Shown here: in pieces, positions 6,324 to 13,194 of the stretch | Layout of the letters: every line of letters starts with the position of its first letter | Numbering within the stretch: position 1 is the stretch's first letter | Source of the DNA: an uncultured Synergistales bacterium | GTDB lineage: Bacteria > Synergistota > Synergistia > Synergistales > Aminobacteriaceae | Direction of reading: 5' to 3' | NCBI GenBank assembly: GCA_905236605.1 | Contig: CAJORD010000121.1 | Span: forward strand, 1-14,578 | Length of the DNA stretch: 14,578 bases | The notes under the pieces: generated by a model | Database searches by the model: none | The model's input: the letters and a program-made list of their open reading frames with translations, nothing else | What the model was told of the DNA's origin: nothing | Program-made: the position numbers and the translations under genes

Positions 6324-8819
6324 ATGGAGATATGCTCTAAAATCCTAGGATTTGAAAGGCTGGGCGATTTTTTCCTACTTCATACAGACAATGCGGATAT
6401 AAAATTGTATTTTTTGACTGATGAAATAATCCGTGTACGTGCTTCGTTTGATAAAAAATTTGTGGAAGAGTCTTATGTTCTTGCTACAACTGCATGGGAA
6501 GATAGATTAGACCACATTTTTGAAGGCGAAAGGACAAGGCTCGAACCAGTAAAACCCAATTTTGAAGATTTTCAAGAAAAAATTGTATTTTCAACAGCAA
6601 AATTAAAACTCGAAATTGATAAAAATCCTTTATGCATAAGGCTTTATGATAAAGAAAACACGGAGCTTTATAGCTCATTATCAGGCAGCCCTTTCATTTG
6701 GGATTCAAACAAACGTGTAAATCATTACAGCCGAATGAAAGAGGAAGATTGTTTTTACGGTTTTGGTGAAAAAGCCGGACTACTCAACAAAAACAAAGCA
6801 TTCTTAAGGCAACGCGCTACTGATGCTATGGGATATGACCCAATTAAAACTGATACTCTTTACAAACATATTCCATTTTACATTAAGCTCGATCGAGATA
6901 CACAAAAAGCCGTTGGTGTATTTTATCATAACTTCTTTGAATCAGTGTTCAACATGGGTTGCGAGAAAAGTAATTATTGGCCACGCTACACATATTGGCA
7001 AGCTGATGGTGGAGACATTGATTTATTTTTAATCGGTGGAAATTGTATAAAAAAAATCGTTGATAATTACACAAAATTGACTGGACGTCCAGCTTTATTA
7101 CCTAAAAGAGCGTTAGGCTATCAAGGCTCATCAATGTATTATCCGGAACTTGAAAAAGATTCTGATGATGCAGTGTTGAACTTCATAGACACGATAAAGG
7201 CCGAAGGTTTCCCGATTGATGGCTTTCATCTTTCATCAGGATACACTGCACAAAATGGTAAACGTTGTGTCTTTACATGGAATACTACTCGTTTCAAGGA
7301 TCCACGCGCTTATTTTGCTGCAATGAACGAAAAGGGCGCGCAAAACGTACCAAACGTAAAGCCAGGCATTCTCTTAGCTCACCCCTTATTTAACGAATTT
7401 AATTCAAAAGGTGTATTCGTGAAGGATAGCAAGGATTCATCAAAATTCGCTGAAGGGTGTTGGTGGGGCGGCACGGGAGCTTTTTGGGATTTTACAAATC
7501 CAGACGCGCGAAGAGCATGGAAAGATTATCTTATCAATAATGTGATTGATGTTGGGACTGACTCAATATGGGACGACAACTGCGAATATGACAGCATTCT
7601 CGATAAAGATGCAAAAGTGGATTTTGATGGCAGCGGAGGCACGATTGGGGAATTAAAACCTCTGATGAGCACTATAATGTGCAAAATAGGCGGCGACGCT
7701 GTACGAGAACACAACGAAAATGCAAGGCCCTATATTGTATGTAGAAGCGGAAGCGCGGGGATACAAAAATACGCTCAAACCTGGTGCGGCGACAATTTTA
7801 CAAGCTGGCAAACGCTAAAATACAATATTCCAATAATTACAGGCATGGGACTTTCAGGGCAACCTAATGAAGGTGCTGATATTGGAGGATTTGCCGGCCC
7901 TGCTCCTGATGAAGAATTGTTTGTGCGTTGGGTTCAACACGGCATTTTTCAGGCAAGATTTTCGATTCATTCCGCGAGCAATGATAATACAGTTACAGAG
8001 CCTTGGATGTTCAAAAATTCCGCAAAAATCATTCGCGATGCTGTACTTTTGCGCTATAGAATGACTCCTTATCTGTATTCAGCTGAATATGAAGCGTCCC
8101 TAACTGGTGCTCCAATAATGCGTGCTCTTGTCTACGAATTTCAAAATGACCCTAAAGTGTATGATGAGAGTTTTACTTTCATGTTCGGGCGTGATATTTT
8201 AGTTGCCAACGTAATCGAGCCTGGAGAGAAAATTAAAAAAATCTATCTTCCCCAAGGTTGCAAGTGGTACGATTGGAACGACAATTTCAAATGCTACGAT
8301 GGCGGACAAAGTATTGAAATTCCTGTAACTCTTGAAAGCATTCCGATGTTTATTCGCGAAGGTGCAATTATTCCAACTTCCGATAATCAGCTGATGAACA
8401 TGGAGCGCGACCACGTCAAAGACTTACACATAACTGTAATTCCAGGTGAAGACAGAAATTTTACATTATATGACGATGATGGAGTTTCAAACGATTTTAA
8501 AAAAGGAATTTTCCGCAAAACCGAAATCAAAATGAGCGGTCAAAGCGTTGTCAAAATTGAATTCTCTTCAATTGGAGAATACTCGGATTTTGTTGAAAAT
8601 GTTACAATCGAAATGGTACGCAAAGACAGAAGCCCATATTTGGTAGCACTTGGCGATAAAAAACTTGAACACTTCTTAAATCGCAAAAAATTTGAAGCCG
8701 CAAACGTAGGCTGGTACTACAGTCAGACAAAAAGAGCCGTGATTGTGAAATATCCAAATCCTAAAAGCAATACTGCTCTAACTGTTTCATTTGAAAACTT
8801 CGATTTAATAGGTATGTAA
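6324..8819 (+). CDS. Glycoside hydrolase family 31 protein (alpha-glycosidase), first of a tandem pair
   Basis: GH31 enzymes are retaining alpha-glycosidases (alpha-glucosidase, alpha-xylosidase, sulfoquinovosidase and others). The 831 residues show the full layout. An N-terminal beta-sandwich (about 1-260) contains F-Y-G-F-G-E and Y-K-H-I-P-F-Y. A TIM barrel follows (about 260-600), then C-terminal beta domains with L-Y-D-D-D-G near 715. The nucleophile is most likely Asp418 in W-D-D-N-C-E (416-421). The acid/base is most likely Asp490 in W-C-G-D-N. A-D-I-G-G-F and F-Q-A-R-F-S-I-H-S are active-site loops. The motif has Cys where many family members have Asn before Glu. There is no signal peptide, so the enzyme is cytoplasmic. 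The ribosome site AAGGAGG (6305-6311) is 12 nt from the ATG. Substrate specificity cannot be read from sequence. Confidence 0.93.
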   Translation: MEICSKILGFERLGDFFLLHTDNADIKLYFLTDEIIRVRASFDKKFVEESYVLATTAWEDRLDHIFEGERTRLEPVKPNFEDFQEKIVFSTAKLKLEIDKNPLCIRLYDKENTELYSSLSGSPFIWDSNKRVNHYSRMKEEDCFYGFGEKAGLLNKNKAFLRQRATDAMGYDPIKTDTLYKHIPFYIKLDRDTQKAVGVFYHNFFESVFNMGCEKSNYWPRYTYWQADGGDIDLFLIGGNCIKKIVDNYTKLTGRPALLPKRALGYQGSSMYYPELEKDSDDAVLNFIDTIKAEGFPIDGFHLSSGYTAQNGKRCVFTWNTTRFKDPRAYFAAMNEKGAQNVPNVKPGILLAHPLFNEFNSKGVFVKDSKDSSKFAEGCWWGGTGAFWDFTNPDARRAWKDYLINNVIDVGTDSIWDDNCEYDSILDKDAKVDFDGSGGTIGELKPLMSTIMCKIGGDAVREHNENARPYIVCRSGSAGIQKYAQTWCGDNFTSWQTLKYNIPIITGMGLSGQPNEGADIGGFAGPAPDEELFVRWVQHGIFQARFSIHSASNDNTVTEPWMFKNSAKIIRDAVLLRYRMTPYLYSAEYEASLTGAPIMRALVYEFQNDPKVYDESFTFMFGRDILVANVIEPGEKIKKIYLPQGCKWYDWNDNFKCYDGGQSIEIPVTLESIPMFIREGAIIPTSDNQLMNMERDHVKDLHITVIPGEDRNFTLYDDDGVSNDFKKGIFRKTEIKMSGQSVVKIEFSSIGEYSDFVENVTIEMVRKDRSPYLVALGDKKLEHFLNRKKFEAANVGWYYSQTKRAVIVKYPNPKSNTALTVSFENFDLIGM

Positions 8820-8820
8820 T

Positions 8821-11331
8821 ATGTTGGTAAAAAAATTTTTATCGCTCGAAAAGACAGGTAACGGCTACATTATTCACTGTGATAACGCTGATGTAATGCT
8901 TATCTTTATGACGCAGGATATAATAAGAATTCGTGTATCTTTTGCGCGAGATTTTATTGAACATTCTTATGCGTTAATCCATACAGCTTGGGAAGATAGA
9001 TTGGATTCCCTTTTAAGTAATGAGCGAGAACGAGTTATAGCCCTTGATGTTCACTATGAAGAGACAGAGAAGACTCTGAAATTTTTTACACAAAAATTAC
9101 AACTTGTAATTAAAAAAATGCCCTTCTCTTTTTCTTTGTATAATGAAGATGGAATTTGTATATATCGCGATTTACCCGAACGTGCTTTTGAGAGTGATCA
9201 GCTTGGCCGCTTGACTCATTATTCTTGTATGGACAGGGATAAAGACCACTTCTTTGGCTTCGGTGAAAAAACAGGCTATCTTGATAAAAAAGGCCGAAGA
9301 ATGCGCATGTCGCCTAAAGATGCAATCGGACATGACCCAGAAAACGGCGATCCAATGTACAAGCATATCCCATTTTATATTCGCGTAAACGAGGACAATA
9401 TCCACGCTTTAGGCCTATTTTACAATAATTCCTACGATTGTGTTTTTGACATGGGGCAAGAAATCAGCGGCTATTGGGAGCGATATTGTTATTACCAAAC
9501 TGACGACGGTGACATAGATTTATTTCTAATTAACGGCCCCGCAGTCAGTGACGTAATCGAGCGTTATACTTGGCTGACTGGAAGAACAATTTTACCAACT
9601 AAACAATCGTTAGGTTATTGTGCCTCAACAATGTATTATGCGGAGCTTGAGCAGGACTGCGACAAGGAAATTTACAACGTGATTCAAAAACATTTGCAAG
9701 AAAAGATTTACATTGATAATTTTTGGCTCGCGTCCGGCTATTCTTCAGGCGAAAATGACGGCCTGCGCTACACTTTTAACTGGAATGAAAAGCGATTTCC
9801 CAACCCTGAAGAATTTTTGAGTAAAATGAACTCATTGGGCATTAATGTAATTTGTAATTTGAAGCCAGGAGTTCTGAAAAATCACCCGTACGCTGATTTT
9901 TATCATAATAGAAACGCTTTTATTAAAACACCAGACGGACAAAATGATTATTACGGTCGTTGGTGGGGTGGTGAAGGGCGTTTTATAGACTTTACAGGAA
10001 GCGCCGGACGCGATGCTTGGCGAGTTTTGCTCGAAGATAATATTTTACGCAAAGGCACAAAAACAGTTTGGAACGATAATTGCGAGATGGACGGAGTGGA
10101 AGACCGCGAAGCGCGTTGTGATTGCGAAGGTTTTGGCGGCACAATGGCAGAGCTCAAGATAATTCATTCAAACATGATGGCTTATACCGCCATACAAGCA
10201 ATTAAAAATGTATATCCAAATGAAAGGCCTTATGTGATAAATCGCGCGGGCTTTGCTGGCATCCAGCGTTATGCGCAAGTTTGGGGCGGCGATAATCTCA
10301 CAGATTGGCGAACTTTAAAATTCAACATTGCAACGATTATGGGAATGGGATTATCAGGTTGTGCAAACATGGGCTGCGACATTGGCGGCTTTGCTGGCCC
10401 CGCTCCTGAAGCCGAGTTGTTGCTACGTTGGATACAAAATGGAATTTTCCAACCTCGTTTCACTCTTAATTCTGCAAACGACGATAACACCGTAACTCAG
10501 CCATGGATGTACGAAGAAAATTTGCCGTTTGTACAAAAAGCCTTTGAACTTCGTTACAAGATGTTGCCGTACATTTATTCTTTAATGTATGAAGCAAGCC
10601 TTGATGGAGCGCCGGTTATGCGGCCGTTGTTCATGGAATTTTCGAATGATACAAACTGCTGGAAAGATACAAATTTGACCTTCATGTTCGGACCGTCTGT
10701 TCTAGTCGCGAACGTGCTTGAGCAGGGCGCTACAACTCGAAAAATTTATCTTCCCGCCGGTTCAAAGTGGTATCACATGAACGACAACTTCAAAGCCTAC
10801 GATGGCGGACAAAATATTGAAATTCCTGTATCTCTTGAAAGTATCCCAATGTTCATGCGCGGAAATGCAATTTTCGTTACAAGCGATGACGTAAAGCGAA
10901 TAACGTTGGATACAATGAAACAGCTTGATATTATCGTGGCTGCTGATTCTGACTGCTCTTTTACGTTCTACGATGACGATGGACATACAGAAAATTACAA
11001 GCGCGGCGAATATTTCAAAATGGAAATTTCTCTGCGTTCCGGCGATCGCAAAATTGTATCTTTCGATAAGAGCGGCGATTATCCTTGCACGATTGAGAAA
11101 TTTACAATGAAATTAATAAGTAAGAACAAGGGTGCTTATTGGGTCAGCGTTGACGGCGAAAAAATTCCGCGCTTCCTGGTACGTGATAACTGGCTCGAAG
11201 CTGAATCAGGTTGGTATTACAATCTATCCGACAGAACAATTTGGATAAAATTCCTTAATCCTGCAAAAAATAATTTTGATGTCGTAGTATCGACCGAAAA
11301 ATTTGACTTAATAGGCATGAACGAAGAATAG
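8821..11331 (+). CDS. Glycoside hydrolase family 31 protein (alpha-glycosidase), second of a tandem pair
   Basis: The 836-residue paralogue of the preceding gene is collinear with it along its whole length, including the shared ending F-D-L-I-G-M, to which it adds Asn-Glu-Glu. The TIM barrel carries the probable nucleophile Asp419 in W-N-D-N-C-E (417-422) and the acid/base Asp491 in W-G-G-D-N. C-D-I-G-G-F and F-Q-P-R-F-T-L-N-S follow. The first paralogue has H in the last motif where this one has N, and differs around the A/C-D-I-G-G-F loop, so substrate preference may differ. It has no signal peptide. It starts one base after the upstream stop with only a weak AGGT ahead, so translation is probably coupled. 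The pair arose by duplication and both copies look intact and active. Confidence 0.93.
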   Translation: MLVKKFLSLEKTGNGYIIHCDNADVMLIFMTQDIIRIRVSFARDFIEHSYALIHTAWEDRLDSLLSNERERVIALDVHYEETEKTLKFFTQKLQLVIKKMPFSFSLYNEDGICIYRDLPERAFESDQLGRLTHYSCMDRDKDHFFGFGEKTGYLDKKGRRMRMSPKDAIGHDPENGDPMYKHIPFYIRVNEDNIHALGLFYNNSYDCVFDMGQEISGYWERYCYYQTDDGDIDLFLINGPAVSDVIERYTWLTGRTILPTKQSLGYCASTMYYAELEQDCDKEIYNVIQKHLQEKIYIDNFWLASGYSSGENDGLRYTFNWNEKRFPNPEEFLSKMNSLGINVICNLKPGVLKNHPYADFYHNRNAFIKTPDGQNDYYGRWWGGEGRFIDFTGSAGRDAWRVLLEDNILRKGTKTVWNDNCEMDGVEDREARCDCEGFGGTMAELKIIHSNMMAYTAIQAIKNVYPNERPYVINRAGFAGIQRYAQVWGGDNLTDWRTLKFNIATIMGMGLSGCANMGCDIGGFAGPAPEAELLLRWIQNGIFQPRFTLNSANDDNTVTQPWMYEENLPFVQKAFELRYKMLPYIYSLMYEASLDGAPVMRPLFMEFSNDTNCWKDTNLTFMFGPSVLVANVLEQGATTRKIYLPAGSKWYHMNDNFKAYDGGQNIEIPVSLESIPMFMRGNAIFVTSDDVKRITLDTMKQLDIIVAADSDCSFTFYDDDGHTENYKRGEYFKMEISLRSGDRKIVSFDKSGDYPCTIEKFTMKLISKNKGAYWVSVDGEKIPRFLVRDNWLEAESGWYYNLSDRTIWIKFLNPAKNNFDVVVSTEKFDLIGMNEE

Positions 11332-11345
11332 ATTTTTAATTTTCC

Positions 11346-11384
11346 AACTTCTGGACAATTTGTCCAGAAGTTATTTTTATTTTT
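11346..11384 (+). terminator. Strong terminator-like hairpin after the GH31 pair
   Basis: A perfect 12-bp stem (AACTTCTGGACA at 11346-11357 with its complement at 11361-11372) closes a 3-nt loop and is followed by ATTTTTATTTTT. The T-run is only on the plus-strand side, so it serves the GH31 genes. It ends 31 nt before the next ATG. Confidence 0.9.
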
Positions 11385-11403
11385 GAAGGTGTTAAAAGAA
11401 AAG

Positions 11404-11964
11404 ATGAATGATTATAAATACTGCGCCGCAATAGTTCACAATGAAAAAACAATCCGCGATTTATACAAAACGCAATATTACGCTTATGACAAAGTGAGAA
11501 TTGTATCTCGCTTCTTGCTTGGTTTTGCAATGATAATCACGGCTGCCGCGTTCTCGATTCCATTTTGGGCAAAGGGAATTTTACTATTAATCGGTGCTTG
11601 GCTCGTATCAACTCCGGATTTTCCCGCGCAAGTGATCGCAGAAAAAAATATTTCCGCACGAAAAGCACTGCTCCCCGCAATGACTTATGAATTTTACAGT
11701 GACTTTTTTACAATTTCCGTAGAAGGCGAAGGCAAGGCAAAATTTTCTTACAACAAAATTACATTGCTGATTCAAGATTCAAATTACTTGTATTTATTCA
11801 TTTCTAAAAATTCCGCGTGCATGATTGATAAATCAACTTTGAAAAGTCAAAACGCTAGAGACTTCGTTAATTTCATCGAAGCGAAAACAAAATTAAAATT
11901 TCGGACGCAAAAATCTTTTATTTCTATGAATTTTCAAGATTTAAGAAAAGAAATTGGGATTTAA
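11404..11964 (+). CDS. Small two-helix membrane protein, YcxB-like domain
   Basis: The 186-residue protein has two adjacent hydrophobic helices (about residues 36-54 and 57-72) preceded by a charged N-terminus. The soluble C-terminal region contains Y-E-F-Y-S-D-F-F-T-I-S, F-S-Y-N-K-I-T-L-L-I and Y-L-Y-L-F-I-S-K-N-S. This alternation of short beta strands matches the YcxB-like domain of uncharacterised membrane proteins; no biochemical function is known. I prefer the ATG at 11404, with GAAGGTG 12 nt upstream. In-frame TTG (11383) and GTG (11389) codons exist but have poor ribosome sites. It lies 31 nt after a strong terminator with no room for an ordinary promoter. Nothing in the context links it firmly to the glycosidases. 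Confidence 0.7.
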   Translation: MNDYKYCAAIVHNEKTIRDLYKTQYYAYDKVRIVSRFLLGFAMIITAAAFSIPFWAKGILLLIGAWLVSTPDFPAQVIAEKNISARKALLPAMTYEFYSDFFTISVEGEGKAKFSYNKITLLIQDSNYLYLFISKNSACMIDKSTLKSQNARDFVNFIEAKTKLKFRTQKSFISMNFQDLRKEIGI

Positions 11965-11983
11965 TTTTTTAATTTGGAAGTTT

Positions 11984-12057
11984 TGGAGGCGGCACCCAGA
12001 TTCGAACTGGGGGTAAAGGATTTGCAGTCCTCTGCCTTACCACTTGGCTATACCGCC
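11984..12057 (-). tRNA. tRNA-Cys (anticodon GCA)
   Basis: The 74-nt cloverleaf on the minus strand has a 7-bp acceptor stem (GGCGGTA with TGCCGCC, one T-G pair). The anticodon stem GAGGA/TCCTT encloses loop CTGCAAA with anticodon GCA. The T arm has the TTCGAAT loop and GGG-side stem. U73 is the discriminator base, as expected for cysteine tRNA, and CCA is encoded in the gene. A good promoter lies directly upstream. Confidence 0.97.
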
Positions 12058-12072
12058 TCGTAACGAAAGCTA

Positions 12073-12101
12073 ATTTTATCAAAGATTAATTTTTCGGTCA
12101 A
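12073..12101 (-). promoter_or_regulatory. Promoter of tRNA-Cys
   Basis: The minus strand reads TTGACC (12101-12096), a 17-bp spacer and TAAAAT (12078-12073). Both hexamers differ from consensus by one base and spacing is optimal. The start site would fall a few bases before the mature tRNA 5' end at 12057. Confidence 0.75.
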
Positions 12102-12120
12102 GACTTAATTTATTTTTGTA

Positions 12121-12170
12121 AGCAGACCTGCAAATTCTTACAAGCCTGCTCTTAGCCATCTGTGACAGAT
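12121..12170 (-). other. Short intergenic hairpins downstream of ddl
   Basis: Two small inverted repeats follow the ddl stop on the minus strand: ATCTGTCACAGAT (12170-12158, perfect, 1-nt loop) and AGCAGGC pairing with GTCTGCT around a loop of about 16 nt. Neither is followed by a proper T-run, so they are at best weak termination or RNA-processing sites. Confidence 0.3.
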
Positions 12171-12176
12171 AAAAAC

Positions 12177-13091
12177 TCAGCGAGCTAACTCCATAATTAT
12201 TTTCACAAACTCTGACATCGAAACGCCGACAGCGGCAGCAGCCTTTGGTACAAGACTTGTAGCTGTCATGCCGGGAGCGGTGTTGACTTCAAGAATATAA
12301 GCGTCGTCGTTTGAAAGTCTGAAATCCGCGCGGCTATATCCCGAACAGCCTAAGACTTCATGAGCTTTGACCGCCATTTCTGAAATTTTTGCGGCTGCTT
12401 CTGAATCAATTTTTGCCGGGACTATGTATTCTGTCGCGCCTTTAGTGTATTTGTTCGTGTAGTCATAGAAGCCGTGATGCGGAACTATCTCGATTAACGG
12501 CAACGCTTCAATTTTCCCCTCACGTTCCCAAACTGCGGCCGTAATTTCGCGACCATCAATATATTTTTCAATCAAGACTTCGCCGACGTAACTTTTTTTT
12601 GCAAGATTAACGGCTTCGATTAAATTTTCTTTCGTAGCGTCCTTTAATATTGAAATTCCGACGGTGCTTCCGCCTGCGCTAGGTTTGACGACAACGGCAC
12701 GACCCAATTTTGAAATTATTTCTTCGGGATTGTCTGACCACGTAAGACCTTCGGGAATTTTGATTCCGTTGTCTTTGAATAAATCACAGGCTTTAATTTT
12801 GTTCATTGCGAGCGCGCTTGCCCTTGAGCCGGAGCCAGTGAAAGGAATTTTCATATCTTCAAGAGCCGCTTGCAAAATTCCGCCTTCGCCCCAATCGCCG
12901 TGCATAGCGATAAAGACGCCTTCAAAATCTTTTACTTTGTCGATTTCATTCATCGAACGTAAATCAATCATAGCTGCGTTAAAGCCAGCTTCGTTCAGAG
13001 CGTCGCATACAGCTTTGCCACTTCTTAAAGAAACTTCGCGTTCTTGCCCGTCGCCTCCACATAGGACAGCGATTTTTTTTCCAGTGAACAT
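12177..13091 (-). CDS. ddl: D-alanine--D-alanine ligase
   Basis: This cytoplasmic ATP-grasp enzyme joins two D-alanines for peptidoglycan precursor synthesis. The 304 residues match the usual Ddl length. The N-terminal signature G-G-D-G-Q-E-R-E-V-S-L (12-22) provides Glu17 for the first D-Ala. ATP-binding residues include Lys136 in V-V-V-K-P-S and Glu175 in V-L-I-E-K-Y. The omega-loop region runs through Y-D-Y-T-N-K-Y (209-215). Catalytic and metal residues are Arg254 and Asp256 in Y-S-R-A-D-F and Glu268/Asn270 in L-E-V-N-T-A-P-G-M. GGAGAG lies about 12 nt before the ATG. The gene stands alone, away from other cell-wall genes in this window, between a helicase gene and tRNA-Cys. A terminator-like hairpin ends 37 nt upstream of its start, so its transcription source is unclear. 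Confidence 0.97.
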   Translation of the reverse strand: MFTGKKIAVLCGGDGQEREVSLRSGKAVCDALNEAGFNAAMIDLRSMNEIDKVKDFEGVFIAMHGDWGEGGILQAALEDMKIPFTGSGSRASALAMNKIKACDLFKDNGIKIPEGLTWSDNPEEIISKLGRAVVVKPSAGGSTVGISILKDATKENLIEAVNLAKKSYVGEVLIEKYIDGREITAAVWEREGKIEALPLIEIVPHHGFYDYTNKYTKGATEYIVPAKIDSEAAAKISEMAVKAHEVLGCSGYSRADFRLSNDDAYILEVNTAPGMTATSLVPKAAAAVGVSMSEFVKIIMELAR

Positions 13092-13110
13092 TTAATTTTT
13101 CTCTCCATGT

Positions 13111-13155
13111 AAAAATAAAAAAAATAAACCCGGAAGATTTTTTTAATCCTCCGGG
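13111..13155 (-). terminator. Terminator-like hairpin between the helicase gene and ddl
   Basis: On the minus strand, CCCGGAGGATT (13155-13145) pairs with AATCTTCCGGG (13139-13129) in an 11-bp stem with one G-U pair and a 5-nt loop. TTTATTTTTTTTATTTTT follows. On the plus strand the G-U would be an A-C mismatch and there is no T-run, so the direction is minus. Confidence 0.88.
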
Positions 13156-13164
13156 CTAATTATC

Positions 13165-13186
13165 TCAAAATTTTATAGAATTTTGA
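13165..13186 (-). repeat. AU-rich inverted repeat directly after the helicase gene
   Basis: TCAAAATT (13165-13172) and AATTTTGA (13179-13186) form a perfect 8-bp inverted repeat with a 6-nt loop, just ahead of the strong terminator hairpin. It has no T-run and is probably an accessory stem. Confidence 0.4.
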
Positions 13187-13194
13187 AATTATTT

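Noticed and set aside
6324..8819. Sulfoquinovosidase (YihQ-type) identity for the first GH31 enzyme
   Set aside because: The nucleophile region and the segment after A-L-G-Y-Q-G do not resemble what I recall of that subfamily's sulfonate-binding signature. No other sulfosugar pathway genes are present.
6303..12057. tRNA-Cys as an integration site, with a GGAGGCG match near 6307 as a possible attachment repeat
   Set aside because: The match is only 7 bases and is the GH31 ribosome site. No integrase and no longer copy of the tRNA 3' end is visible.
13073..13080. A8 run in codons 4-7 of ddl as a phase-variable tract
   Set aside because: It encodes Gly-Lys-Lys-Ile normally in an essential gene. 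Runs of this length are expected in AT-rich coding DNA.
12664..13095. 143-codon open frame antisense to ddl
   Set aside because: It is a shadow of the well-supported ddl gene, with low-complexity serine/proline-rich translation and no ribosome site.
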